Source: Allolobophora icterica (taxonomy: Eukaryota; Annelida; Clitellata; Crassiclitellata; Lumbricidae). Taken from it: DNA of 64,000 bases. A model generated the notes under the pieces. That model was not told the DNA's origin, searched no databases, and saw nothing but the letters and a program-made list of their open reading frames with translations. Both the position numbers and the translations under genes were made by a program. Where the stretch lies: positions 8,319,974-8,383,973 of the forward strand of contig OY744611.1 of the NCBI GenBank assembly GCA_963556255.1, given 5' to 3'. This document shows positions 1 through 12,983 of the stretch, piece after piece. Positions within the stretch are counted from its first letter, which is position 1, and the number at the start of each line of letters is the position of its first letter.

Positions 1-153
1 AGGAGTCTTTGTCGATAACAGACATGACATGATTTAGTAGACAGACAGACAGGGAAGAGAGAAGCAGACACAGAGGTAGAGAGGTGGAGACAGACACAGA
101 GACAAAGACAGATAGACAGAGAGGGGTCATAGGTAGGTAGGTATAGATCAGAC

Positions 154-1772
154 CATCCTGTGCGTTGAGAGTGAACTTCCTGATGGCTCTTCGTTCGAAG
201 TCAGGCGTCGTTAGGTTGATTCTGGTCATGATCATCGCTGGAATGCGGGCCCTGTGAGAGGCACCTGGCAAACAACCATGTGTACACGTAAACATCAACA
301 CCATCACAGCATCATCATCATCAGTATCATTAACAGCGTCGTCGTCCTTGTCATCATCATCATCATTACCATTATCACCAGCATCATCACATTCTTCTTC
401 GTCATAAAATACCTACCTACAGTACGTAGGTCCTACATACTGTAGACTATACATACATGCATACACACACATACTTATACACATACTTACATCTAATAAT
501 ATTCATACACACATTGGTAAATACATATACATGTGTAGCTACACATGTATATATGCATGCATACATGCCTGTACAGTGTACGTGCTTGTACATACATACC
601 TCTATGTATACATATCCCTGTACATAATACCTGTATGAACATCTCTGTACATACATGCTTGTATACAAGTGTACAATGTACATACATTCCTATACATACG
701 TATCTGTACATAGATACAATGCTACACACTTGCACATAGTGAAGACAAGACATTTATATACTTACTGGCGACTCCGTTGTAGAGTCCGTTGAGATGAATG
801 GCGTTGCTGTAAACGGTCGTTCCAATGTATCCGTTGCCTAGAGTCGGCATATAACGAAGGTTGATCGTCCGTCCGTCTGGCATCATCGGCAAACTGCAAA
901 CCCACACCAACACTGCAGTCACTACTCTTCAGCGCCTCTTAATTAGTAAATCCCATTTAATTAACTGCTTATAATTTATTAACTGGTTCAAAATTCTAAG
1001 TCAAAAGTCATTGTAAAGCCCCTAAGTATACCAACATATGTTATTACATCCATATTGCACTCCTTAACCTGGATGCCCATTGAGCATCACTGATAATCAC
1101 TGTTATAAACCGATTTGGATGGCACTGCTTTGTCACTGTGAGCAGTACTCTAAATTGTGTCACTTTCATCATTCACGCTCTACTGCTTTCTGCGGAGGCA
1201 TGGCCCATCTGAATTTCACTTCGGGTTTTCAAACCAACTGAGTTAGAACTTTGGAAGACAGCATCGATAATAAACCATAGAAATAATAGGTCTATATATT
1301 AACAAGCGTCAAAGAACTTGAAGTTAATAATAATAAGTAAGTAGAGGCCTTTTGCAGATGTTCAGTTTTGTTTACCTGGCTTCTGTAATGACATCACTTG
1401 TAGCGACCATCAAGTGATTCTTTATCCATTACAACAACGGCGTTATGAAAGTAGTTAAATTAGATTACATGACTTTGTTGTATACCTGGAGCTTCGCACT
1501 TCATATGAATTCGGACTCTCGTCGCCAATGTCTGACGACTGTCTTTTCCGCCTCGAAGACTTGGCACCGGTCGCTTGTTCTGCTCCACTGGAAACCTTCA
1601 CGTTCTTCTGAAATAAGCCAAGCGTATCAGCTATGCTACTGAGACCGTAGAAGTTGATGACACAGATAACTGCAGCCCCAAAGATGACTACGAAGATGAC
1701 GAGGTATGAGCGTGACGACATCTTGTGATCCATTCCAATCTGATCTGGCGACTTCTCTGGCGTGGGTGTCAT
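154..1772 (-). CDS. PGGHG: PGGHG/ATHL1-like glycoside hydrolase, 5' exons (partial)
   Basis: Three exons on the minus strand fit with GT..AG borders and matching phases: 1772-1486, 893-766 and 264-154. The gene continues past the left edge. Exon 1 encodes about 95 residues: a short charged N-terminus, a hydrophobic segment near residues 22-43 (LVIFVVIFGAAVICVINFYG) and a basic RRKRQ stretch. Exon 2 reads PTLGNGYIGT followed by NGLYNG, the N-terminal signature of protein-glucosylgalactosylhydroxylysine glucosidase (acid trehalase-like 1). Exon 3 continues with SHRARIP, also typical of the family. Known members remove glucose from the disaccharide on collagen hydroxylysine and belong to the GH65-like fold; the catalytic region is outside this window. 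The membrane anchor and possible furin-type site are unusual. The family call rests on exons 2 and 3; joining exon 1 to them rests on splice phase. Confidence 0.82.
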
Positions 1773-2972
1773 AACGTGCTATGCATCAATTAAGCTTCGC
1801 CTCAATAATCCGTGTCAGTAATCCATTAGAAGTAGGTAAATTCAAGATCTCTGAGACCACAAAGCGGGTCAAGTTCTTCTGTTGTCTGAACACCATTCAA
1901 CTGGAAACATCTTTTCTAGAACATTCATGAATTCGTACAGCCTAATTCGCCTCTTAGTATCATAGTATCTTATACATGTAGGCTACACTATTAGATCTAC
2001 TGTGTGAGGATTTATATAGCGCCATTTTCGTATGATAAGGATCTATTCGCCAATGGTCAAATAATCTCAAAACTTCACTGCAATTTCTATCATTCTGATA
2101 TCCGAGTTCAATCAGCAATACTCGTGAAATGACTCAGATATATCATTCTTTTGACTATTTGTTCACTTTTGTCAAATGACTACAATATCGAATCAGTACT
2201 TCGACAAACTAATGAACATTATTTTTAAGAACTCGACTACTGAAACGCCTTCTTTCAACGACTACTTTCTCAAACGACTCGATTATCGCAACTTTATCTT
2301 GGACCGTGACTAAAATTCTAACTTGCTATCAGACTGCATTATCAAATGATTCAACTATCTAACACCTTCCCTATTGACTTAGATATCGAAACGTTAACCT
2401 GCCAACTGAAACCATATCGTACCACGTCAGACGTCTCAACTGCCAAATAATCCAAACAGTAATTTGACAAACGACTCAGTTATCTAAACGAGATCTTGAC
2501 AAACCACTCATCTGTCGAAACGCCATCGTATCAAACCACTTAAGCACTAGATACGAAACACAAACACACTATTATAGAGACACGCTGAAACGTTACATGA
2601 TAGCACCAAAACTCAATACTGTGATAAGACCTTATTATTCCCGACGGAAAATTTCAAATCGATACCCAATACGTTTAGCCCAAGCCGTTCGTTGTCTGCC
2701 TTGAACCGGTTTAGCCTAAGAGCCCAGAGGCCAGGCCAGGCTTAGTCACAGCCTAGCAGTTGTAAACAGTACAGGTATAAAGGACACAACGAGGGCCTAG
2801 GCTGCTGCAGTTTATGCATGCCAGCGAGTATGCTCAGCTCGTGAGCACTGTAAGCAAACAATGACAAGAGCACAATTGAGAGTTTTAAGACGACATTCGC
2901 GTCAAAACGTCGTATAAATCCACAGCTTTTAGTAGGCGGTCTTCAAACACAATAAAACCTACGCATGTCTCT
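1773..2972. other. Upstream region of the PGGHG-like gene, no coding exon seen
   Basis: About 1.2 kb upstream of the minus-strand ATG. It is moderately AT-rich, with no convincing exon and no recognisable transposon ends. A GCGCCATTTTCG stretch near 2020 resembles the LINE/SINE tail motif seen elsewhere in the window. No TATA box could be assigned with confidence. Confidence 0.4.
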
Positions 2973-2976
2973 GTAT

Positions 2977-3190
2977 GCCTCTCTCTCTCTCTCTCACTCA
3001 CTCTCTCTCTCTCTCACTCTCTTTCACTCTCACTCTCTCACTCTCACACTCTCTCTCTCACTCTCTCTCTAACTCTCACACTCTCTCACTCACTCTCTCT
3101 CTCTTTCACTCTCACTCTCTCACTCTCACACTCTCTCTAACTCACTCTCTCTCTCCCTCTCTCACTCTCACTGTATCACACTCTCTGTCT
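2977..3190. repeat. (CT)n/(CTCA)n low-complexity tract
   Basis: About 210 bp of CTCTCT interrupted by CTCA and CTTT units. It produces spurious Ser/Leu-rich reading frames and is not coding. Confidence 0.9.
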
Positions 3191-4860
3191 TTCGTATTAT
3201 GCACGTTCTCTCTGCGCATTCGTCTTTCAGGTCTAAACTTATTTGGAGTCATCTCCAACTTGCATACCTCCAACCATAGCCAACTTCTGATCTATCGGAT
3301 TTCGACCTGGTTATTCTCTAGTGGCTTATAAGGATTTTGATTTCAATTTCACCTGAAGCAACCATCGATTCGAACAGTGCCTTGTCCATTATGACAGCGG
3401 CGCTACAGAGAGCAATAGACTAGATAGATTGGATTGGATAGGATTGGATTAGATTGAGCACTGAAGCACTGAGGCAATTCTAACCACTGACCATATCTAC
3501 CCAAAACCTTTTGTATCAGATAATCAAATCGCCGTTTGCAATCACTTCTCGTCAACCCAGTCTCTCCGACATCTGTCTTTTCCACCCCAAGGGTTCTACC
3601 TTACGACGCCCCTCTCTGACATATTCCCCTGCGGCGGGCCTTTTCAGCCGGGGTCGCGACCTTCGACCCTGCATCTGCCCGGGTCACGACGCTCGTGACC
3701 TCCAGAACTGCGAATACACTGCTAGGGTCACCCGACACAGGTATACGGTTCGTCTAAATTACCCCCGGACAGCGACAGGTATGATGCCCTATAGCGGTCG
3801 CCCACCTGTGTAGGCCTATATTCGGTCGTCTCAGTTCTACGTCGTCCGTTGATCGTGATACAAAATAAACGGCACGAAGTACGGTAAGACAAACCTCTCA
3901 TGCGGAAATATGCATGCGACATAACATTAACATCGTATTATATTTACAAAGTATTACATGTAGGCCTACATGGTAATATATCTACAGCGTATTTTATAGT
4001 TAACACAATAATTACATAGTAGGCCCTATTACATTTACCTATTACATTTGCAGCGTTTTACATTAACAAAGTGCTCATGTTTAAGCTGATGTCGGTTAGG
4101 TTAAAGAATACTCTTGGATTTCAAGTACTGCTTTTGAAATTTTCACACTAACGATTAGGATTAATCATTAACCTGTCCGACACATCATGAGCAAACCATC
4201 TGCTCCACTTCCTCTAAACCTCAACTTCATTTAATTCTAGTCTATTCCAGTCCATTAGAAAGATTCACAGAACCTTTAACATAACACGCTAAAGATTCCA
4301 AACCTCTCTCTCTCTTACCCAATCCAATGCAACAATCCCCCACAACTCGCCTCATCACCACGCCCTCAGGCGAACTTCTTCTCGTCACCCATCTCGAAAT
4401 CTCAGGATCGCCGGATCCTGACCCAAACGGAACGCGGGGCAAATCGCTTAGCCCCCATTAACACCGGCACGCGACGACAGAGGTCGCCAGATAAACGAAA
4501 CGTAGGCGCCATTTTTGAATCGAGTTCAAACGGCGGCACGCGCCTTTGATCTACAAGACCCACCGCGAAGGAGTCTTAGATGCTGGCGCTATATAAACTA
4601 ATTCAATTTATTTCTTTTAAGCAGTTACTAAGCGCGAAGTCTGAAACTGTGAATCGCAGTCAGTAATTCTTAATATAATTTAGCAAATCTGATTCCAAGT
4701 ATTATTACAAGTTAGAAAATCTGATTCTGAGTGAAAAATTATTCGAATCTGATGGAGTAAACTCGAGTGAATAAACCGATTCTAAGTCATCAAATCTGAT
4801 TCCGAGACAGTTCGAACTCTAATAGGGCCTACTATTTTCCCGTAACCAAGATTTCATTCC
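3191..4860. other. Intergenic, no gene recognised
   Basis: A relatively GC-rich stretch with many CpGs lies at about 3590-3830 and another at 4330-4580. Short open frames here lack splice context and resemble no family I recognise. The GC-rich part could be an old repeat or a promoter-like island, but nothing decides this. Confidence 0.35.
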
Positions 4861-4867
4861 CACCTCG

Positions 4868-5070
4868 TGTTATTATTATTAACAATTGCAATAATAAAAA
4901 CAATAGCAATAATAATAACAACACCAATATAAATACAAATAATAATAACAATACAATAATAGTAAAAATAATAAAAGAAATAATTAACAACAACAATAAT
5001 AAAAATAACAACAGCAATAATACAAATAATAATAATAACAACAAACAATAATAATAATAATTATTATTAT
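4868..5070. repeat. (AAT/AAC)n microsatellite tract
   Basis: Imperfect AAT, AAC and AAAT units over about 200 bp. They lie next to a short stretch (about 5100-5200) that shares GAGACGAGTTTTTTT and ATCCAACG(G/C)TT with 12330-12370, so this is probably the tail of a dispersed retroelement. Confidence 0.8.
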
Positions 5071-5789
5071 TGCTAACTCTAGAAATTGGATCGACATATT
5101 GCTAACGCCAAGGGCGAACCACGCGAGACGAGTTTTTTTACATCCGGGACTCTCGATCAGCATCCAACGGTTCAACGGGGTGACCTATAGCGGATCGATG
5201 GTATCAGCCCAGTAGAACTTGGACGAGGGATAACCGCTCAAGAAAAACAACTTATTAATATCAGTGCAACAAAAATAATAATAATAGCATTTCTTAAATC
5301 CTGATGGCTCCCTTTCTATAAAACATAGGCCCTAATATATGAATAAAGATATCAAATCAAATATATATATATATATATACATGTACATATTTAGTGCCTT
5401 CACCTCACTCGTTTTTATGTTTGTTGTCGTTGTTGTTGGCTTGATGACGATGATGACTGAAGCGGACGACGACAGTGATGATGAGTTGATGACAACGACA
5501 ATGGTCATCTTTCTTTCATTGAGAAGAACCCTTTCTTACCGTGGTCATCATCAAAGGCGATCCGCCCCATTGGAAAGGGCCTCCGTTGGGGTCAAAGGTC
5601 AATCGAAATGACCAGTTCCACTGGCCCTTGTATCATCCGATACAATAACCACCGCCGACATCGCCTCATGCGTCCGCCAGTCCACCCCATGTCCCACGAA
5701 CACACGCCCCTACGAAGCATCTTCCTCATCACCATCTTCCGCATCAATGATTCTCATCCACTGTCACTCCTCCCATCGTCCTGTCCCTC

Positions 5790-6045
5790 AGACAGACCAG
5801 ACAGACAAACAAACAGACAGGCAAAAAGACAGAGACAAAAAGAAGATACACAGAAATACAGACATGCATGGAGACAAACAAATACAAAGCCAAAGAGAGA
5901 AAGAGAGAGAGGTAATCAAGCAGGTACACAGACAGACAGATAGAAAAAGAGATAGACAGAAACAAAGAAAAAGACAGACAAATAACAAGAAACAGACACA
6001 CAGACATGTATAGAGAATCTGGAGACAAAAGCAGACAACCATAGA
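5790..6045. repeat. (ACAG/AAAG)n degenerate microsatellite
   Basis: ACAGACAGAC and AAAGACAG units with drift; all six frames give low-complexity products. Not coding. Between 6046 and 6770 only a CACA tract (6302-6318) and a TATAGCGC-type retroelement tail (about 6388) are visible. Confidence 0.8.
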
Positions 6046-6772
6046 CAGAGAGATAGGCCTACATATTCGCAGACTCACAAGCACACGCAAACAGACAGGT
6101 AATGACAATGATGGGTTGGGGTATGATGGACCCTAGGACCGCCCAGGTGAAGGGGCGTTTTCCGGGGGCGAGGCGATATTCGAATTTTGACTGGGCACAC
6201 GCTGAGAGGGAAGCACGAGGAAGCTGAAGAGAACGCGTTGAGGGAAAACTACAAGATTTAGGGGACTTACCCAGCCACTCCCCACGAACACTAAAACGTA
6301 CCACACACACACACACACCAACAGATACATGCATATACTGATACACGAAATGTATGTATCCATGTATATGTATTTGTAATAACAGATTTGTATAGCGCAA
6401 CTACAACAGAGACTTGTCAGAGTCGCTCCCGACAGATAACCAGCATCGAAGAAAATAGTTTCAAGCGCTTACAGAATAGATAAAGGAAGAAATGTGTGTA
6501 TTATATATAATTTATTATAATGGATATACATAATTATATAAACTTGTGAATCTACCTATCCACATATGCATAAATTATATGCATAGTTTTCGTCATACAT
6601 AGAAGTTTACAGTCTTCAAAATTACGCTGGTCTTTTTCAGCTCCAGTTCGCTTTAAAGTTGGTGTTTTGTATAATCATGCAGGATGATTCATGGTCTGGC
6701 ACAGAGATATACCTTGCATTCCACTTAGGTTTAACTCCAGCAGGACAAACTTAAGATCGGCTTCCTCTGGCC

Positions 6773-8060
6773 CAGGGCCGGATTAACAAATGTGGTGGCA
6801 CTGTTCAGTAAAACTGTGGGGGCCCCAACGACTGTACACTGTACACAATAAAATGGCGTCATTTTATAAGGTGTCACATAGCACTTGAGTTCCGGTCAGG
6901 TCAGAGGCGAAACGTTGGTCTAGACTCTAGAAAGTGGGGTACCAGATGGCGCATCGTTTCCCCTTCAAGACCTTAAAATGAATATAATGGCGCCCAATGA
7001 ATCTATATTTGGCGCCATTTATGCGCAAAGCCGAATAATAATAATTATGATGATGCTGATAGTAATAATAACAATAGCAATTAATATAATAATAATAATG
7101 ACAAACAACGTAATAATAAATATAATAACAAAACAATAATAATGAAAATAAAAATAATAATTTAAAATTACCAACAATAGACGTGTTTCATTATGGAAGC
7201 GTGTGTCGATCATAATTGAAGTGACGTAACAATAGGTCTTTATTCTCTATTAAAACTTAACAATAGACTTATTCATAATTGAAGTGACGTAAGAATGGCC
7301 TTTATTCTATAAATCTCAAATTACAAACAGTAGACGTGTCTCACAATTTAAATGACGTGACAATAGGCCTTTAGGCCTATTTTTCTAAGTTTAAACTTGA
7401 TAACATTAATAGACTTTTTCCTAAATGAAATGACGTAACAAAGGCCTTTATTCTCTAAATCTAAAATTATTAGTAATAGACGTGTTCCCTAATCGAAATG
7501 ACGTAGGCTACTTAACGAATGATGTAGTCTTTTATTCTCTAACTTTGAACAATAGACTTTTTCATAATTGAAGTAAGCGAATCAAGGCCTTTATTCTCTA
7601 TATCTGAGATTAAAAATAATAGACGTTTAAACAATTGTAATTCTAAATTTAAACTCAATGACAGCAGACTTTTCTAAATTTAAATTTGTTAACAAAAAAC
7701 GTGTTTCATAATTGAAATGATGTAACAATAGGCCTTTTTTGTACCGTCAGGTAGTAACTGTTTAAATAGGCAAGTAAACATAGGTCTTACTAGCATTTCT
7801 GGCTGTTTATTTTAGATAAATCTGCCTGATAATGGAAACTCCAATAGGGGCCCACACATGTGCGAAAGTTGTGTATATTAAATGAGTAGTTTCGAATAAT
7901 TTGTTTCTAAGTTTTCTGCTCATTTTTACTATTAGACTTAACAAATAACAATAATTATAAAATACTGAAAAAAATAATTTCTTTTGCATGTGTGGGGGCC
8001 CCTCAAGTGTGGGGGCCCCTGTTCGGCCGAACATGTTGAACATGCCTTAATCTGCCTCTG
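6773..8060. mobile_element. Non-autonomous hAT-like DNA transposon, 1288 bp
   Basis: The left end reads CAGGGCCGGATTAA. The right end, reverse-complemented, reads CAGAGGCAGATTAA. The element is flanked by a perfect 8-bp direct repeat, CTCTGGCC, at 6765-6772 and 8061-8068. CAG.G ends with an 8-bp duplication fit the hAT superfamily. No transposase is visible. The centre is AT-rich and includes a tandem array with a unit of about 65-75 bp (about 7170-7740) marked by AGGCCTTTATTCTCTA and TAATTGAAATGACGTAA. Confidence 0.82.
7170..7740. repeat. Tandem array, unit about 65-75 bp, inside a hAT-like element
   Basis: Several diverged copies carry the landmarks AATAGACGTGTTTC, ATAATTGAA(A/G)TGACGTAA and GGCCTTTATTCTCTA. 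Each unit holds a TGACGTAA motif resembling a CRE/ATF site. The array is confined to the element at 6773-8060. Confidence 0.7.
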
Positions 8061-8820
8061 CTCTGGCCAACTGTTTTCCATCTGACCCCATTCTTATCTC
8101 CTCGTCTCTAGAATTCACTATCCCTGGTTTTGAGGAACACTTCCCTTATTTCCCTTTCTCTCCTTTCTCTTATTTCGTTTCCTAAACAATTGAAGACTTT
8201 TCCTGCTCCAACTACTCACAGTATTAATGTATCAAGACACTTCTATAGCGCCCTATTGTATCTCACACACACATATATATATATATATGCACTAGGGTGC
8301 CCAGCAAACCAGTGATAAAATTTAAAGTTCGTAATTTTCGAGGTGGTACCCCCTGAAGTTGTTACCTCTGTTGAGTAGAATAACAGTGTAAAATTTCAGC
8401 ATTTTATGTTAACATTTACTGGTTGCTCAACGTGAATAAAGTTTCTGCTATATCGCAATCTTTCGTACCTGTTCCAGTTTTCTTGTGTACTGCATTTTGT
8501 TTCACCATTATACTTGTTACTTATTGATTTATTAATTGATTTGGTCTGTAAATATTCTTTGGGTACAATCTTGTTATTGCATACAACAAATTTTATTAAA
8601 ATATATAATTGTCATCATATTTCGTATCCCAACAACAATTGAACAGAATGCCATTGAGAAGCTGAAGACACGTTTTACCGATGGCAGAAACTGAGGAAGA
8701 ACATTAGTCACAGAACTGAGACCCAGGTAGCTAATGAAACTGCTATGGTCGAAGATTTGGAAAACTATTTGATGTAGCACATGCAGATGTCATGTCAATT
8801 ATTACTATTGCTGAAGATAA

Positions 8821-10100
8821 GTGTTTCTTAGAAAACCAACGCGGACAATGCATAGGCTATATGGGTATAGTGTGGACACAGCATTAGCTAGAACGGAGGA
8901 CAGTAAGGTAAAGAGACTGGAGCACAAGGAATATCTCAGAAGTAAAGAAGAAGAAAGAAAAAAGAGAATATCACAGTTCAAGCAAATGATGACTTCACTT
9001 CAAAAGAAGAATTGACCACAATGACAGCTGATGAAGTTGAGCCTAATTTAGAACGACACTGCTCATCAAGAAGTACCAAACGGCGGTCTGTGCCTATTGT
9101 TACAACAGCGTTAAGTGCTGCACTTGATCGAGCCAATGTCAGCAACTGTAGTGCAACATTTTTTCTGGCTGAGACTACAAGAAGAGTTGGACACGAAATT
9201 AGTAGCTTAACTGTCAATCCTGAGTCAATCAGAACAACCAGATTATTTTTTCGTGAACAGACAGCCCAAGCTGGAAAAATCCACTTTTGATCCATCCGTA
9301 CTCTTAGTTGTGCAATGGTACGGCAAACTGTTGCCGGACATCACAGGTAGTGAGCAGGTTGATCGATTACCAGTCTTGGTATGAGGTTTTCATGTGCAGC
9401 AGCTTCTCTGCATGCTGAAGCTTCCGAATGGTACGGGTGAAGCCAGGGGCGTCTACACCATAGAAACCTTGGAGCAAATGCTCCATCCAAGAAATAGGGG
9501 GAGATCTGTCAGTGTGTGTGCCACCATTTGGGGGGAATGAAGGGGAAGGGGAAGAAGAGGGGGAAAGGGGAAGTTGCTCCAATGACTTAGGGGGGATAGA
9601 CGCCCCTGGGTGAAGCAACCAGGAGCTAATTGCTGAACGAGGAGCTAATTACCCTTGCATTTTTCAATGATGCTCTAAACAGCAACATCAAAACAAAGAT
9701 GATCAGCGCTTTAAAGAAACAAGGCTCTGATGAATCACCCAAATGAATCCAGATGGAGCCAAGTACTATTCCTGAGAAGGAACTTGCCGACTTTGTCACA
9801 AGCAGTACCATGCTTTTCTTTCACATACTTGGGTTGAATGCTAACTTCCTCGCAAAAACAGGTGGCAGAACTTTGAGATTTACAGCTAAACAAGAAATAT
9901 GTCAACAATCTGGTAGTGGTAAATGACTGAGCAGAGCAAGCTGTAACACTGATACAGGACTTTAGCAGCTCCATCACAAAAAGTGAAGAACAGAAACAGT
10001 ATCTGCTGCGGGCTGTCTCAAGCCACAGAGCAAAATACCAGAAGCCAGAAAATCGCTGCTTGTCAGTGATGATTTCCGCAGTACAAGAGTAGGAGACTGA
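8821..10100 (+). pseudogene. Broken transposase-like gene inside the 8293-10437 element
   Basis: Fragments of one frame: a charged Lys/Glu-rich stretch (about 8821-9012), a second frame at about 9012-9290 (ALSAALDRANVSNCSATF), then frames broken by stops. The nested MITE at 9444-9608 interrupts it. The 3' part, with VVND and SEEQKQYLLRAV, lies at about 9897-10040. The superfamily is unassigned. Confidence 0.6.
9444..9608. mobile_element. hAT-like MITE, 165 bp, nested copy A
   Basis: Ends CAGGGGCGTCTA and TAGACGCCCCTG with an 8-bp target duplication GGTGAAGC (9436-9443 and 9609-9616). The interior includes TTGGAGCAAATGCTCC and a G-rich run. A second copy, in the opposite orientation, lies at 40019-40189. 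Confidence 0.9.
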
Positions 10101-10869
10101 TTACTAATGATTGACTGTTTCAAAAAACAGCTGTATCGACTTTGCTATGGCAGTTTTGTTATCTGTTTTGTTAAAAGTACAGTTCTCATAAACACTTGAC
10201 AGTGCTGTATTGATATTGTATCGGAAATATCAAATTTTGAGTGATAAATAAGTGAGAATAACTTAGTGTCAGATAGTAATTCAGTTAACTATACATATAT
10301 GTTGAGCAACCTTTAAATATTCATCAAAAATTTTAAAATAATTACTGTGAACTTCTCTCATAACAGACAACAAAATGGGAGGGTACCACAGAAGAAATTC
10401 AAAAATTCATTTTTGACGGGCACCCTAATATGCACATACAGATTCATACACAAAAATGTGCACAGATATACAGAATGATGATAATCATCGTCGTTTAACC
10501 GTTTGACAGCTGCGGAAACAATTAAGAACATTTATGAAAATTATTCAGAATAAATAATTCGGCGAAATCGACAAAACAACGCAACCGTCCGTCATTCATC
10601 AACTGCCATTGTGTAGTCATTGCAACATTTGTATAGCGCCGCTAGAAGCCTCTCACAGGCGCTATGCAAATGTCGAAAAGAAACGGGCGCAGGATTCGAC
10701 CTCTAACCCTCGGCTCGACGGAGCACACCGCTGACCCAATGACCTCGGTTCGACCTCTGGCCACCGACTGGATTTTGGGTTGCAGTGCCAGTCACGCGCT
10801 GCCACAGTGGCGCCATCTGGAAGGAAAACAAATCGATCTCAGCCATGAATGGTCATAATGACGACTGCT

Positions 10870-11198
<329 letters not shown>

Positions 11199-11223
11199 GT
11201 CTAACTCTGCCTGTCAGATATAC

Positions 11224-11389
11224 CAGTGTTTAATCTAGACGTCTTTTGGGGGGGAAATTTCCCCCCCAGGATTGAAGTTTCCCCCCCAGAACTCGGCAAT
11301 TTTGTAAGGCAGAGACCTTTTTGGGGGGAAATTCCCCCCCGAGAAACCTTGTTTCCCCCCCCAGAACAGGGGGACTAGATTACACACTG
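11224..11389. mobile_element. Small MITE-like element with G/C homopolymer hairpins
   Basis: The ends CAGTGTTTAATCTAG and CTAGATTACACACTG are near-perfect inverted repeats. The interior has several runs of 7-8 G or C forming nested palindromes such as GGGGGGGAAATTTCCCCCCC. I see no perfect target duplication. Confidence 0.6.
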
Positions 11390-11984
11390 TGTATATCTGT
11401 CTGACTTCTGTTTTTTCTGTCTATATCAATGTTAAACTGATGATCACCTTATAGTAACTCCGTTTTCTACTTTAATTACACTTTATTTTTTACAACCGGC
11501 AACCAGTGTCGTCACAAACGCCACAATAACGCGCTTGATTGGACTAGCACCGGACTCGGATCATCCCTTGACATCTGTGGACAATCCCTCTGACACGACG
11601 CCACGCTCGTGAATAAGCTGGTGCCCTGCGCTATAGCCATAGAGTAGCGCTTTAGAAATTCGGAGTTTACGATTACGATTACCAATAGAAACCTTGACTC
11701 TATGGCGGCGGATGTGAGATCGCGAGAGGAAAGCACGTGACATCCGGAAACGAGTGAGTTATAAGAAAGCGCAGGTAATTCGTTTTGATTTCGACCCACA
11801 TCCGTCTTAGTTCAGCCACTGGGGAATTGGTAGAAACAAGGCGTGTGCCAAAGGGGCGGTACAGATGGTGTTCCAGGGTGGAATTGGGCTTGCTCTGGGT
11901 GCGGTCGCTATCTTTATGGTTCATTACCCCGTTCTGAAAATGCCTCTCTCATCCTCTCATGCATAACACATCCTAGTATACCGA

Positions 11985-12138
11985 GCAACACGATAGCTGA
12001 TTGGTTATGGCGCTCGCCTTGTAACGAGGAAAGTATACGGGTTCGATCCTTCTCCACTGACAGAGTTAGGCCTACTGTGTATAGGCACCTTCAGCAAGTC
12101 CTTCTTCGTCATAAGATAGTGGCGCTTAATAAATTCGT

Positions 12139-12214
<76 letters not shown>

Positions 12215-12240
12215 TAATAATAATTGTAATATAATAATAA
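11985..12240 (+). mobile_element. tRNA-derived SINE with (AAT)n tail
   Basis: The head (ATAGCTGATTGGTTATGGCG ... GGGTTCGATCC) matches pol III A- and B-box spacing in a tRNA-like fold. The body ends GTGGCGCTTAATAAATTCGT and runs straight into (AAT)n at about 12140-12240. It is too degenerate to be a tRNA gene. Confidence 0.65.
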
Positions 12241-12561
<321 letters not shown>

Positions 12562-12983
12562 CCCGTGTGCGCTTAAAAAGGCGTTGTTTGTGTTTACAGA
12601 CAGTCCCTAAAATTTCTAGAACGTTTCCAGATTTCTTCTATTGTCTGCTAATAATTCGATACCTCTTTTAGGTCTCTCATTCTTTCTATAAATTAGCCTC
12701 ACGTTAAATAAGCTCAGATGAGTCTGTTCAAAGCTTCGTAAGGTAACGTACGTTGACGTCATTGGCCCTGACAGTCATTAAGATGACGTTGTTCTCTGGA
12801 ACTGCTATCACTACTAACTACTCGACTTCTTTGAGAAGTTCTGAAACTTCGCTTTATCAAGTTTTCTGAAAAATACATAATGTATAAGCTTAGTGCTGTA
12901 AGCGTGAAGTGGTTATCGTTCGTGAGGGCCATAGGTCAGGGTGTATGGAGGGCCTGACGCTTTCGCGATGGCGACAACGTTAA

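Larger units (their letters stand above)
8293..10437 (+). mobile_element. DNA transposon with decayed transposase, 2145 bp, TIR TAGGGTGCCC
   Basis: The ends are TAGGGTGCCC and GGGCACCCTA, flanked by a perfect 8-bp duplication ATATGCAC (8285-8292 and 10438-10445). Plus-strand frames between about 8820 and 10090 keep pieces of one long protein: RSVPIVTTALSAALDRANV, then a segment ending VDRLPVL (about 9375), and later YVNNLVVVND and SEEQKQYLLRAVSSHRAKY (about 9897-10040). Stops and frameshifts separate the pieces, so it is a pseudogene. I recognise the type as a recurrent invertebrate transposase-like family but cannot name the superfamily. A 165-bp MITE has inserted at 9444 inside the coding remnant. 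Confidence 0.75.
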
